Origin: Aeromonas sp. FDAARGOS 1405
Lineage (GTDB): Bacteria > Pseudomonadota > Gammaproteobacteria > Enterobacterales > Aeromonadaceae
NCBI RefSeq assembly: GCF_019048265.1
Contig: NZ_CP077311.1
Coordinates: 1,094,501 to 1,158,500 of the forward strand
Length of the DNA: 64,000 bases
Direction: 5' to 3'
This document shows positions 12,118 through 21,192 of this stretch, in pieces. The position numbers and the translations under genes were made by a program. Every line of letters begins with the position of its first letter. Within the stretch, counting starts at the first letter, position 1. The notes under the pieces are model-generated. The model had not been told where the DNA came from. It searched no databases and saw only the letters and a list, made by a program, of their open reading frames with translations.

Positions 12118-12504
12118 ATGTGTGATTTCATGACTGAAGACCAACTGGCCTTTTACAAGGGGCAGATCGAGCGGCAGATCGCCGAGCTCGAAGAGCGCCT
12201 GAACTCCCAGGCCAGCCAGGCCATCGCCACCGACACCAACGAGATGGCCGATGAAATTGACCGTGCCAGTATCGAGGAAGCCCGCCGTCTGGAGCTGAAC
12301 CGCATCGAGCACGACAAGCTGCACCTGCGCAAGCTGAGGGGCGCATTGAAGCGAATGAACGATGGAGATTTCGGTTACTGTGAATCTTGTGGTGACGAGA
12401 TCTCTCTCAAGCGGCTGCAAGCTCGTCCAGAGTCCCGTTTCTGCGTCGAATGCCAGAGCACCAAGGAATTTAACGATACCCACGTGTTCCGCCGCGTCGC
12501 CTGA
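12118..12504 (+). CDS. Short DksA-family transcription factor (dksA paralogue)
   Basis: The 128-residue protein belongs to the DksA/TraR family, which binds the RNA polymerase secondary channel and modulates initiation together with ppGpp. An N-terminal coiled coil carries the tip motif IDRAS, conserving the Asp and Ala (D74, A76 in E. coli DksA) needed for activity. It is followed by a C4 zinc finger, CESC then CVEC, spaced by about 17 residues. It is shorter than housekeeping DksA (about 150) and lacks its N-terminal extension, so I read it as a paralogue. ATG 12118 and ATG 12130 both lack a strong ribosome site, which hints at regulated or weak translation. Confidence 0.8.
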   Translation: MCDFMTEDQLAFYKGQIERQIAELEERLNSQASQAIATDTNEMADEIDRASIEEARRLELNRIEHDKLHLRKLRGALKRMNDGDFGYCESCGDEISLKRLQARPESRFCVECQSTKEFNDTHVFRRVA

Positions 12505-12649
12505 TTCTTCGAAGAACCGTCACCATTCAGGTGCAACAGACGCCAACAAGGCTGGGCCCGCGCTCAACCTTGCACAACGCCTCGCAGCAAGATGGTGACA
12601 AGTTCTGTTAGACTCCGGACACCTTCCGGAATCTACAGGAGAATAGAGA

Positions 12650-13507
12650 GTGAAATGGCTCATCAAACTGTGTTTGTGCCTGCCACTGCTGGCACAAGCA
12701 CAGGTTCTGACGGTCAAGGTTCCCAGCCGTCCCGTCAACAATCTTGATCAGGAGTACCAGCTCAAACTGCTGGAACTGGCCCTGACCCGCTCCGGACAAC
12801 CCTTTCGCATCCAGCCTGTCGAACTCGACCTCAACCAGTTCACCCTTCAGCAGCAGCTGAGCAAGGGCAAGACCATCAACGTCTTCTGGATGGGTACCTC
12901 CAGCGCACTCGAATCCTCCCTGATTGCCGTCCCCATTCCGCTGTTTCGCGGACTGGAAGGATTGCGGCTGTCGTTCATCCACGCGGACGCTCAGGAGAAG
13001 TTCAACCAGATCAATACCCTGGCCGATCTCAAACAGCTGAAGGCGGCGCAAGGGGTCGGTTGGGCCGATAACAAAATTCTGGAAAATGCGGGCATCCCGA
13101 CCTTCTCCGGCCGATACAGCAGCCTGTTTCGCCTTATCAACGACGGCGACAAGATCGACTTCTTCCCGCGCGCCCTGGTGGAGATCTTCGCCGAGCGCAG
13201 CGAGCTGGTGGCGCAGTATCCCAACCTCGCTATCGAGCAGCATCTGCTGATCCGCTACCCCTTCGCCCAGTTCTTCTTCGTCAGCCCCGAATACCCCAAG
13301 CTGGCCAAGGCGATTCAGACCGGGCTGGAGCGGGCCTATGCCGATGGCAGCTTTATGAAGTTCTTCAATGACAACCCCAAGATCCGCGAAGCGCTCGCCA
13401 GCGCCAACCTCGATCAGCGGGTCACCATCGCCCTGCCCAATCCGGATATGACCCCGTTGCTAAAATCCATTCCGGCCCAATATTGGGAGTATCCACCGCA
13501 GGGATAA
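12650..13507 (+). CDS. Periplasmic solute-binding-like protein (SBP_bac_3 type)
   Basis: The 285-residue protein starts with a short signal peptide (LIKLCLCLPLLAQAQ) and resembles extracellular domain family 3 binding proteins: a first lobe, the segment INTLADLKQLKAAQGVGWAD near residue 123 that typifies the hinge region, and a C-terminal lobe ending with LERAYADGSFMKFFND. No ABC permease or ATPase lies nearby, so it is an orphan binding or sensor protein; the ligand is unknown. The start is GTG 12650 with CAGGAG upstream. Orphans of this type are common in Aeromonas and Vibrio relatives. Confidence 0.65.
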   Translation: MKWLIKLCLCLPLLAQAQVLTVKVPSRPVNNLDQEYQLKLLELALTRSGQPFRIQPVELDLNQFTLQQQLSKGKTINVFWMGTSSALESSLIAVPIPLFRGLEGLRLSFIHADAQEKFNQINTLADLKQLKAAQGVGWADNKILENAGIPTFSGRYSSLFRLINDGDKIDFFPRALVEIFAERSELVAQYPNLAIEQHLLIRYPFAQFFFVSPEYPKLAKAIQTGLERAYADGSFMKFFNDNPKIREALASANLDQRVTIALPNPDMTPLLKSIPAQYWEYPPQG

Positions 13508-13569
13508 GCATCCCGAGCGCCTGACCATGAGGGTCGGGCAGCGAGAACACAGTGCGCCAGGGAGGTGCC

Positions 13570-14016
13570 ATGAAGGGAATCCAGGAGTGGTTTGCGGAGT
13601 ATGGCCAGAGCCATCGCCATCCGATAAACGTCGCCATCCACAAACTGGCGGTGCCGGGCATCTATCTCTGCTCGCTGGCGCTGCTCTGGTGTCTGCCACA
13701 CGGGCCCTTGCCAGAGCCCCTCAACTGGGCGGCAGTGGCAGCCATTCCGGTGCTGCTGTTCTATCTGCAGCTGTCGTTTTCGCTGTTCGCGGGGATGACC
13801 GGGCTGACCGCGCTGGGACTGTGGCTCTGCCACCAGTGGCAGGGGCCGCTGCTGTGGCCCGCAGTGGCAGGGTTCGTGCTGCTCTGGATAGCCCAGTTTG
13901 TCGGCCACAAGATCGAGGGCAAGCGCCCCTCCTTCCTCGCCGACCTGCAATTTCTGCTGATCGGCCCCGCCTGGGTGCTTGCCAGCCTCTATCGTCGCGT
14001 GCGCCTTCCCTACTGA
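13570..14016 (+). CDS. Mpo1-like (DUF962/YGL010w) membrane protein
   Basis: The 148-residue integral membrane protein has four hydrophobic helices and the family's histidine signatures: HRHPINVAIHKLAVP near residues 16-30 and VGHKIEGKRPSF near 113-124. Yeast Mpo1, a member of this family, is an iron-dependent dioxygenase acting on 2-hydroxy fatty acids; whether the bacterial members do the same is not established here. AGGGAGG lies 4 bases before ATG 13570, which rules out the upstream GTG at 13552. It precedes creA by 21 bases, so the two are probably co-transcribed. Confidence 0.75.
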   Translation: MKGIQEWFAEYGQSHRHPINVAIHKLAVPGIYLCSLALLWCLPHGPLPEPLNWAAVAAIPVLLFYLQLSFSLFAGMTGLTALGLWLCHQWQGPLLWPAVAGFVLLWIAQFVGHKIEGKRPSFLADLQFLLIGPAWVLASLYRRVRLPY

Positions 14017-14037
14017 GGAAGGCCAACAGGAGAGACC

Positions 14038-14532
14038 ATGACACATCGCCACACGATCAATAACACCCTTCGCCGCGCCCTGCCCCTGCTGCTGGGAGCC
14101 CTGTTTGCTGGCCCGGCGCTGGCCGACAAAGCCGACCCGGTCGGTGAAGTGAGCACCGCCTTCAAGCTCTTCGGCCCCAACCACAAGATCCTGGTGGAGG
14201 CGTTCGACGACCCGCGCATTAACGGCGTCGCCTGCTATCTGGCTCGCCCCAAAACCGGTGGCGTCAAGGGCGGGCTGGGACTGGCGGAAGATCCCTCCCA
14301 CGCCTCCCTGTCGTGCCACCAGATCGGCCCCATCACCCTGCCCGAGAAGCTGAAGGCAGGGGAAGAGGTGTTCGATGTCAGCACTTCGCTGGTGTTCAAG
14401 GAGCAGAAAGTGGTGCGTTTTTACGACAAGAAACGCAATGCACTGGTTTACCTGACCTACAGCACCAAACTGGTAGATGGTTCGTACAAAAGTGCAGTCA
14501 GCGCCGTTCCCATCATGCCGTGGGGACAATAA
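14038..14532 (+). CDS. creA: CreA family periplasmic protein
   Basis: The 164-residue protein has an N-terminal signal peptide ([19 protein letters not shown], cleaved before DKADPVG) and the CreA body: [17 protein letters not shown], the cysteine pair in VACYLARP and LSCHQIGPI, and a [10 protein letters not shown] strand near the C terminus. CreA proteins are widespread but their role is unknown. It lies directly downstream of the Mpo1-like gene. Confidence 0.85.
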   Translation: MTHRHTINNTLRRALPLLLGALFAGPALADKADPVGEVSTAFKLFGPNHKILVEAFDDPRINGVACYLARPKTGGVKGGLGLAEDPSHASLSCHQIGPITLPEKLKAGEEVFDVSTSLVFKEQKVVRFYDKKRNALVYLTYSTKLVDGSYKSAVSAVPIMPWGQ

Positions 14533-14606
14533 CCAGCCGGTTTGTCCGGTGATAGCTGACCCATTTTGTTGTAATTTGACGACACACACGCTGCGGAGCA
14601 CATACC

Positions 14607-15596
14607 ATGAAAGTCGCCGTATTCAGTACCAAGAGCTATGACAAAGAGCATTTCAACCAGGCCAACAGCCAGTACGGCTTCGACCTGGAGTTTTTCGATG
14701 TGCGGCTGGAGGCCAAAACGGCCCGACTGGCTCACGGCTTCCCAGTGGTGTGTCTGTTCGTCAATGACGATGCCGACCGCGAGGTATTGACCGAACTGGC
14801 TGCCAACGGCACCCAGGTGATCGCCCTGCGCTGCGCCGGTTACAACAACGTGGATCTGGCCGCGGCCAAAGAGCTGGGGCTGAAAGTGGTGCGGGTGCCC
14901 GCCTACTCCCCCGAGGCGACCGCAGAACACGCGGTCGGCATGATGATGTGCCTCAACCGCCGCATCCATAAGGCTTATCAGCGCACCCGCGACGCCAACT
15001 TCTCGCTGGAAGGGCTGGTCGGCTTCAACATGCATGGCAAGACCGTTGGCGTCATCGGCACCGGCAAGATCGGTCTGGCCGCCCTGCGCATCCTCAAGGG
15101 CTTCGGGGTTCGCCTGCTGGTCAACGATCCTTACCAGAATCCGGCAGCCATCGAGCTGGGAGCCGAGTACGTGGATCTCGATACCCTGTTCCGCCAATCC
15201 GACATCATCAGCCTGCACTGCCCGCTGTTCAAAGAGAACTACCACCTGTTGAACAAGGAGGCGTTCGCCAAGATGAAGGACGGGGTGATGATCATCAACA
15301 CCAGTCGTGGTGGCCTGCTCGACTCCAACGCCGCCATCGAGGCGCTCAAGACCTCCCGTATCGGCGCGCTGGGGCTGGACGTCTACGAAGAGGAAGAGGA
15401 TCTCTTCTTCTCCGACAAGTCCAACGAGGTGATCACCGATGACGTGTTCCGCCGCCTGTCCGCCTGCCATAACGTGCTATTCACCGGCCATCAGGCGTTT
15501 CTGACCCGCGAGGCACTGCACGCCATCGCCGATACCACCCTCGGCAATATCCGCGCTATCGAGAGCCAGGGTCGCTGCGAAAACGAAGTGGAGTAA
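14607..15596 (+). CDS. ldhA: Fermentative D-lactate dehydrogenase
   Basis: The 329-residue NAD-dependent 2-hydroxyacid dehydrogenase reduces pyruvate to D-lactate in fermentation. The Rossmann motif is GVIGTGKIGLAA near residues 148-159. The catalytic set is present: arginine in NTSRGGLLD, glutamate in DVYEEEED, and histidine in FTGHQAFLTREA. Length matches E. coli LdhA (329). It is a single-gene unit ahead of a hairpin at 15623. Confidence 0.95.
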   Translation: MKVAVFSTKSYDKEHFNQANSQYGFDLEFFDVRLEAKTARLAHGFPVVCLFVNDDADREVLTELAANGTQVIALRCAGYNNVDLAAAKELGLKVVRVPAYSPEATAEHAVGMMMCLNRRIHKAYQRTRDANFSLEGLVGFNMHGKTVGVIGTGKIGLAALRILKGFGVRLLVNDPYQNPAAIELGAEYVDLDTLFRQSDIISLHCPLFKENYHLLNKEAFAKMKDGVMIINTSRGGLLDSNAAIEALKTSRIGALGLDVYEEEEDLFFSDKSNEVITDDVFRRLSACHNVLFTGHQAFLTREALHAIADTTLGNIRAIESQGRCENEVE

Positions 15597-15622
15597 TCCT
15601 CTCGCACCCGTAGCCATGAACG

Positions 15623-15645
15623 ACAGAGGGAGCCATTCCCTCTGT
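15623..15645 (+). terminator. Probable ldhA terminator hairpin
   Basis: A perfect 9-bp stem ACAGAGGGA / TCCCTCTGT with a 5-base loop lies 27 bases after the ldhA stop. The T tract is poor (TTAT), so strength is uncertain. A second GC-rich palindrome (GCCGGGT...ACCCGGC) and a run of six T follow before yegD, between 15705 and 15752. Confidence 0.5.
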
Positions 15646-15772
15646 TATCCACACCGACATGCTCCCCCCCGTGTATTTTCCCCTGCGCCCTCAATATCCG
15701 GGGTGCCGGGTTGTGAGACCCGGCGCCTTCGGGTAGGCTAGCCCCCCTTTTTTATTCAGGAGTCTGGCGCCC

Positions 15773-17134
15773 ATGTTTATCGGATTTGATTACGGCACCT
15801 CCAACTGTGCCGTGGCCGTGATGGAACAAGGTAGCCCCAGGCTGCTGAATCTTGGCGCATCCCGCTATCTCCCCTCCACCCTGCATGCGCCCCACCGGGA
15901 TGCCATCGCCGGTCTGTTGGCCGAAGGGCTGGCCCCCGCCCAGCAGGCGGAGTACCTCAAGCTGCGTGGCCCCGTGGTCACCCGCGCCCAGACGGTTCGT
16001 CGCCAGATGCGCGAAGAGGGACTGATCGACGAGCTGAGCTTTGGCGGTGCCGCGCTGGAGCGCTATCTGGAAGAGCCGGACGACGGCTACTACATCAAAT
16101 CGCCGAAATCCTTCCTCGGCGCTTATGGCCTCAAGGCCCCCCAGATCGCCCTGTTTGAAGACATCGTCTGCGCCATGATGCTCCATGTCCGCCAGCAGGC
16201 GGAGCAGCAGCTCGGCGCCCCGATCCGCCAGGCGGTGATCGGCCGACCGGTCAACTTCCAGGGTCTGGCGGGGGAAGAGAGCAACCAGCAAGCTATCGCC
16301 ATCCTGACCGAGGCAGCCCGTCTGGCCGGTTTCGAGCAGGTGGAGTTCCTCTATGAACCGGTGGCCGCCGGGTTTGAATTCGAGGCGCGCCTCACCGAAG
16401 ACGCCGTGGTGCTGGTGGTGGATATCGGTGGCGGTACCACCGACTGCTCCATGCTGCGGATGGGCCCGAGCTACCGCGATCAGCTGGATCGCAGCGGCGA
16501 TCTGCTCGGCCACAGCGGCCAGCGGATCGGCGGCAACGACTTCGATATCCGCCTGACGGTGGAAGGGATGATGCCGCTGCTCGGCATGCACGAGACCCTC
16601 AAGACCGGCAAGCCGCTGCCCCACCCGCTGTTCTGGGATGCGGCCGCCATCAACGACGTCAGCGCCCAGAGCCGTTTCTACAGCCTCGACACCGCCCGCC
16701 AGCTACAGGACCTGCAGCTCGACAGCCAACCCGGCAGCAAGCTGGGTCGTCTGGCCAGCCTGCGGGCCCACAAGCTGAGCCACCAGCTGGTATGGCGTGC
16801 CGAGCAGGGCAAGATCGCCCTCTCGGAGCAGGAACTCAATCGCCAGTCGCTGGCCGAGCTGGAAAAAGGGCTGGAAGCGGAACTGACCCGTGAACAGCTG
16901 GCCAACGCCTCGGCCCTGCTGCTGGAGAAGATTGGCGAGCTGATGGACGAAGCGATTGCCGCCGCCGGTGTGCAGCCGGATCGCATCTTCGTCACCGGCG
17001 GTAGCGCCCGCTCGCCGCTGATCGCCAGCTTTATCCGCCAGAAGCTCCCGTCCATCCCGCTTGAAGGGGGCGATGACTTCGGCTCGGTGGCTGCGGGTCT
17101 TGCCCGTTATGCCGAGCGGCTGTTCGCCAACTGA
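15773..17134 (+). CDS. yegD: Hsp70-family chaperone-like protein YegD
   Basis: The 453-residue protein is a short Hsp70-type actin-fold ATPase. Phosphate-1 motif GFDYGTSNCAVAV starts at residue 4, phosphate-2 VDIGGGTTDCSM lies near residue 220, and the adenosine motif VTGGSARSPLIASF near residue 409. Only the nucleotide-binding domain is present; the substrate-binding domain of DnaK is missing, as is normal for YegD (about 450 residues). CAGGAG lies upstream of the ATG. Cellular role is poorly known. Confidence 0.9.
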   Translation: MFIGFDYGTSNCAVAVMEQGSPRLLNLGASRYLPSTLHAPHRDAIAGLLAEGLAPAQQAEYLKLRGPVVTRAQTVRRQMREEGLIDELSFGGAALERYLEEPDDGYYIKSPKSFLGAYGLKAPQIALFEDIVCAMMLHVRQQAEQQLGAPIRQAVIGRPVNFQGLAGEESNQQAIAILTEAARLAGFEQVEFLYEPVAAGFEFEARLTEDAVVLVVDIGGGTTDCSMLRMGPSYRDQLDRSGDLLGHSGQRIGGNDFDIRLTVEGMMPLLGMHETLKTGKPLPHPLFWDAAAINDVSAQSRFYSLDTARQLQDLQLDSQPGSKLGRLASLRAHKLSHQLVWRAEQGKIALSEQELNRQSLAELEKGLEAELTREQLANASALLLEKIGELMDEAIAAAGVQPDRIFVTGGSARSPLIASFIRQKLPSIPLEGGDDFGSVAAGLARYAERLFAN

Positions 17135-17299
17135 GCCCTGAGATAGCGTAAATCGATGGCAACATCACCCGTGTGTTGCCATTATGCGACAGTCATGCGG
17201 GACAAGGGGCGACAGAAGCGGTCGGTCGTCCCCTCTCCCGCCCTGCTCCCGACTGCCCAAAAAGGGTATTCTTGACGCTCCCCCAACCGGAGCCCCCTC

Positions 17300-17716
17300 A
17301 TGCCCAGATTGCCCTTTTTGCTGATCCCCCTGTTACTGCTCGCTGGCTGCAGCTCGACCGCCTTTGTTCAGCAAGATCTGCAACACCACCACTGGGTACT
17401 GAGCAAACTGGATGGCGAACCGATCAAGGCCCCCCGCGACAATCCCCCCGATTTCGAGATCGGCGAGCACTTCACCGTCAACGGCATCGCCGGTTGCAAC
17501 CGCTACTTCGGTCAGGGCCATCTGGAAGATGACAAACTGTGGGTCACCAGTCTGGGCAGTACCGAAATGGCCTGCATGCCACCGCTCGACACTATCGAAC
17601 AGGCTGTACTGACCACCCTTACCGAGGGTGCGACCCTGAGCGGCACCAGTCAGAACCTGATCCTGCAGGGCAAACAGCACCGTTTGGAATACACCTTGCG
17701 CGACTGGGTGTTCTAG
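17300..17716 (+). CDS. hslJ: HslJ-like META-domain lipoprotein
   Basis: The 138-residue protein has a lipoprotein signal ending LLLLAGC, so Cys17 would be lipidated, followed by Ser at +2, which predicts outer-membrane sorting. The META/HslJ domain follows: HHHWVLSKLDGEPI, the IAGCNRYFG hallmark near residues 59-67, and LGSTEMACMPP. E. coli HslJ is heat-inducible and linked to novobiocin resistance. A hairpin ATGGCAACA/TGTTGCCAT at 17156-17182 lies in the upstream gap. Confidence 0.85.
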   Translation: MPRLPFLLIPLLLLAGCSSTAFVQQDLQHHHWVLSKLDGEPIKAPRDNPPDFEIGEHFTVNGIAGCNRYFGQGHLEDDKLWVTSLGSTEMACMPPLDTIEQAVLTTLTEGATLSGTSQNLILQGKQHRLEYTLRDWVF

Positions 17717-17786
17717 CGCTCACAAAGCCGCATCACAAACAGGAACATGTTGTCCGGCTGTGGCACAATATGAGGCAGAGTTCGCA

Positions 17787-18635
17787 ATGGAGGCTGCCTC
17801 AGCCATGTCGATGGATCGCCTGTTTGACAAGATCAAACAACTCCCCACTATTCCCAAGCTGCTGCACGAGTTGATGCAGAGCTTCAACGACGAGAATGCC
17901 CGCATCGACGAGATTGCGGCCAAGATCGCCATGGATCAGGTGATCAGCGTCAAAGTGCTGCGGATGGCCAACTCGGCCGCCCTGCGCCGGGGCAACGAAG
18001 TGACCTCCATCGAACAGGCGGTGATCCGGCTCGGCTTCAACCGGCTGCGCTCCGTGGTGGTCGCCTCCGGCATCATCGGCACCTTCAAGGCCCCGCCCAG
18101 CTTCGACAAGAACAAGTTCTGGACCGAGACCTTCCAGGTCGCCACCATAGCCAAAACCCTGGCCCAGGAGGCCAAGGTGATGGATCCCGAGACCGCCTTC
18201 ACCTGCGCTCTGATCCACAACATCGGCGAACTGCTTATCCAGAGCACCTTGCCGGAAGAGGCCGAGCTCATCAACATGGCGATCCAGAACGGCAGCAGCC
18301 GGGTCGAGGCCCAGCGGGAGATGCTGGGCTACGACTATGCCCAGCTCGGTGCCGAGCTGGCGCGGCGCTGGAACCTCTCCGAGGCCTTCGTCGATGCCAT
18401 CTCCCAACAGCTTGACCCGCTCTCCCACGATCCGGTCAGCAAGGAGGCGGTGCTGATCCGCCTCGCCGTGTTTATCTCCTTCGCCTGGAACGCGGGCGTG
18501 CCTGCCCAGGCCATCATCGCCCGCTTCCCCAAACCGCTCGCCGACCAGCTGGGACTGGATCCCAAGTCGCTGGCAGGCCAGCTCGAAACACTGCATGAAC
18601 AGGGTAATGCCCTCGCCGATCTTCTGACTCAATAA
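17787..18635 (+). CDS. HDOD-domain signalling protein
   Basis: The roughly 282-residue cytoplasmic protein is mostly one HDOD domain: LPTIPKLLHELMQS near residues 20-33, SVKVLRMANSA, SIEQAVIRLGFNRLRSVV, and ALIHNIGELLI near residue 140 in place of a catalytic HD pair. HDOD proteins are regulatory, often tied to chemotaxis, motility or second-messenger control; no partner domain is fused here. Possible starts are 17760 (GTG), 17787 (ATG) and 17805 (ATG); 17787 has a GAGG-containing stretch upstream. It ends 5 bases before malZ, which suggests coupled expression. Confidence 0.8.
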   Translation: MEAASAMSMDRLFDKIKQLPTIPKLLHELMQSFNDENARIDEIAAKIAMDQVISVKVLRMANSAALRRGNEVTSIEQAVIRLGFNRLRSVVVASGIIGTFKAPPSFDKNKFWTETFQVATIAKTLAQEAKVMDPETAFTCALIHNIGELLIQSTLPEEAELINMAIQNGSSRVEAQREMLGYDYAQLGAELARRWNLSEAFVDAISQQLDPLSHDPVSKEAVLIRLAVFISFAWNAGVPAQAIIARFPKPLADQLGLDPKSLAGQLETLHEQGNALADLLTQ

Positions 18636-18640
18636 GCATC

Positions 18641-20470
18641 ATGACCCATCCGTTTCTGTTTCATCCCCAGGTGGCGCCCTGGTTCAAAGAGAGCGCCGAC
18701 GCACTGCAATTGACTCTTTTTAGCGAGCTGGATGCACCGATCCGCGAGGTGTGGCTGCGCCACGAGCCGGATAACGAGGAGTACCTGATCCCGATGACGG
18801 CGGTCTCCACCCGCGATCGGCTGCAGGTGTGGCAGGCGACCCTGCCGCTCATCAAAGGACAGGATATCCACCTCTACAGCTTCAAGTGCCTCACCGACGA
18901 GGAGCAGTGGTGGCTGCACGGGGCGGGCGTCAGCGCGTCCATGCCGCCACGGGAGCAACATTTTCGCTTCAACAGCCTGCACCAGCCACCGGCCTGGGTG
19001 CAGGATCAGGTGTTCTACCAGATCTTCCCCGACCGCTTCTGCAACGGCGATCCATCGCTGAGCGTCAAGCATCACGAGTACGAATATCGCGGCAAAGCGG
19101 TGATCAGCAAGGCGTGGGGCGAGCCGGTCAGTCGTCATGAAGAGGGCCACGGCGCCTGCGAATTTTACGGCGGTGATCTGGCGGGCATCGATGCCAAGCT
19201 GCACTATCTGCAATCTCTCGGGGTAACGGCGCTCTACCTCAACCCCATCTTCGATTCGCCGAGCAACCACAAGTACGACACCCAGGACTACTTCAAGGTG
19301 GATGCCCACCTCGGCAGCAACGAGCAGTTCGCCGAGCTGACCCGCAACCTGCACCAGCGCGGCATGAAGATCATCCTCGATGCGGTGGTCAACCACACCT
19401 CTACCGAGCACCCCTGGTTCTGCCCGCCACTGGGCGCCCAGAGCAACCCGGACTCCCCGTGGCGCAGCTTCTACACCTTTGACAAACAAGGGGATTACGT
19501 CAGCTGGAAGGGCATTCGTAGCCTGCCCAAGCTCGACTTCTCCTGCGAGAAGGTACAGGACGCCGTCTATCGGGCTGACGACGCCATCCTCCGTTACTGG
19601 ATGCGCTCCCCCTACCAGATCGATGGCTGGCGTTTCGACGTCATCCACATGCTGGGTGAGCGCGGCACCGCCGAGGGCAACAGCGGCCACGTGCGCGCCA
19701 TTCGCGGCGCGGTGAAGCAGGAGAACCCGGACGCCTACGTGCTGGGCGAGCACTTCTTCGAGGCGAGCCAGTGGCTACAGGGGGATCAGGAGGACGGCGC
19801 CATGAACTACTACGGCTTCGCCCATCCGGTCCGCGCCTTCCTGGCCGGCAAAGATATCGCCTACCACCCCATCAAGATCAGCGCCGAAGAGCTGGATCGC
19901 TGGCTCAAGCTGGCGCGGGCCCACATCCCGTTCAAGAACCAGCTGGCCCAGTTCAACCTGCTGGACAGCCACGATACCGCCCGTTTCCTCCATCTGCTGG
20001 GAGAGGACAAGCAGCGGATGCGTCTCGCCGCCACCCTGCTGCTCACCTATATCGGTGTACCCTCCATCTACTACGGCGATGAAGTGGGGCTATCCGGCGG
20101 CAACGACCCGGACTGCCGCCGCTGCTTCCCGTGGGATACCACAGACTGGGATCACGTGCTGCACGACCACTATCGTCGGCTGATCCAGATCCGCCGCCAG
20201 CGCCCCTCCCTGCGCCGTGGCGATATCCAGACCCTCTACGCCGGGCCCCACAGCTATGTGTTCGCCCGTACCCTGCAAAGCGATCAGGTGGTGGTGGCCT
20301 GCAACCGTCACCCGAGCGAGCCGCGCACCATCAGCCTGCCCCTGTGGCAGACCGCGAGCCCGGCCAGCCGCTTCACAGACGCCTTCAACGGCGAAAAGTT
20401 CGAAGTAGTACAAGGCGAATTGCAGCTCACCATCCCGGCCAACTCGGCCCGGGTACTGATCTCCAGCTGA
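18641..20470 (+). CDS. malZ: Maltodextrin glucosidase (MalZ-like, GH13)
   Basis: The 609-residue cytoplasmic GH13 enzyme probably trims glucose from maltodextrins. An N-terminal beta-sandwich domain is followed by the catalytic barrel beginning DQVFYQIFPDRFCNGD near residue 123. GH13 regions visible are DAVVNHTS, the nucleophile Asp in GWRFDVIH, the acid Glu in VLGEHFFE and the Asp in NLLDSHDTAR. Length matches E. coli MalZ (about 605). It has no evident ribosome site and follows the HDOD gene by 5 bases, so translation may be coupled. No maltose regulator box was recognised. Confidence 0.9.
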   Translation: MTHPFLFHPQVAPWFKESADALQLTLFSELDAPIREVWLRHEPDNEEYLIPMTAVSTRDRLQVWQATLPLIKGQDIHLYSFKCLTDEEQWWLHGAGVSASMPPREQHFRFNSLHQPPAWVQDQVFYQIFPDRFCNGDPSLSVKHHEYEYRGKAVISKAWGEPVSRHEEGHGACEFYGGDLAGIDAKLHYLQSLGVTALYLNPIFDSPSNHKYDTQDYFKVDAHLGSNEQFAELTRNLHQRGMKIILDAVVNHTSTEHPWFCPPLGAQSNPDSPWRSFYTFDKQGDYVSWKGIRSLPKLDFSCEKVQDAVYRADDAILRYWMRSPYQIDGWRFDVIHMLGERGTAEGNSGHVRAIRGAVKQENPDAYVLGEHFFEASQWLQGDQEDGAMNYYGFAHPVRAFLAGKDIAYHPIKISAEELDRWLKLARAHIPFKNQLAQFNLLDSHDTARFLHLLGEDKQRMRLAATLLLTYIGVPSIYYGDEVGLSGGNDPDCRRCFPWDTTDWDHVLHDHYRRLIQIRRQRPSLRRGDIQTLYAGPHSYVFARTLQSDQVVVACNRHPSEPRTISLPLWQTASPASRFTDAFNGEKFEVVQGELQLTIPANSARVLISS

Positions 20471-20495
20471 GCGAACAACTTACGCGCTGAAAAAC

Positions 20496-20524
20496 AAAAC
20501 CGGAGTCCAAGGCTCCGGTTTTTT
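20496..20524. terminator. Terminator between malZ and the convergent gene
   Basis: The stem AAAACCGGAG / CTCCGGTTTT is followed by T residues on the plus strand and preceded by A residues, so it can serve both convergent transcripts. Confidence 0.8.
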
Positions 20525-20569
20525 ATTCCGTTCAATCCACCATGGCGTTCGGCTCTTTGCCTGCCGACA

Positions 20570-21103
20570 TCAGTAATTGATGCTGACGTAGGGTACTTCC
20601 GGCACCTGCCAGCGCTGCTTGAGGTATACGGTGAGCACGAAGAAGAAGTTGGCCAGCAGGTTAGCGAAGCGATAGAGAATGGGATCGAAGGCCACCTCGC
20701 TCTCTTCCAGCCTGACCAGCAGCCGCACCACCTTCTTGCTGCCGCAGCGGCACAGATGGAGGGTGGGAATGGGCTGCGGCCCCTGTGGCAGCACAAAACC
20801 GGTGACGCTGCCGCGACTCGCCTCGTTGTAGTGGTCGTAACGGGCCTTGAGCCACTCAAGGTCTGCATCGAAGATCCCCAGCTTGCCGCGTACCGAGCCG
20901 TTTAGGTTGTAGATAAGTCGCTGCAACGCCGCGAGATCCACCAGCATGGGCTCGGTATCGGCATCCGGCGCAAGGTGTGACAGCACGGCCCCGACCTGAC
21001 AGCAGAGCTCGTCGGTGGCGATTTCAAAATCACATTTGAGCGAGCTTTCAAAGATAAAGGGGTAGCAGAGCTCGCGCTTGTCTCTTGGCTTCTTGGGGTT
21101 CAT
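20570..21103 (-). CDS. Cobalamin adenosyltransferase-like protein (divergent PduO-type fold)
   Basis: The 177-residue protein resembles PduO-type ATP:cob(I)alamin adenosyltransferases in its C-terminal half: GFVLPQGPQPIPTLHLCR near residues 102-119, then an amphipathic helix, and the closing LYRFANLLANFFFVLTVYLK. Where active enzymes have an arginine-rich ATP/cobalamin contact (RRAER-like), this protein reads SKKVVRLLVR. The N-terminal P-loop-like TGDxG segment of active enzymes is not recognisable. It may therefore be a non-catalytic relative. No other cobalamin gene lies nearby. Identification is by eye only. Confidence 0.55.
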   Translation of the reverse strand: MNPKKPRDKRELCYPFIFESSLKCDFEIATDELCCQVGAVLSHLAPDADTEPMLVDLAALQRLIYNLNGSVRGKLGIFDADLEWLKARYDHYNEASRGSVTGFVLPQGPQPIPTLHLCRCGSKKVVRLLVRLEESEVAFDPILYRFANLLANFFFVLTVYLKQRWQVPEVPYVSINY

Positions 21104-21192
21104 GGGGCAACCGGATTGGAGAAAAGGCCAGTTTGCCAGCCCCGGGAAGGGCTGGCAAACGGCAGCTCATTACTTGCGTTACGCGCTGTGGC

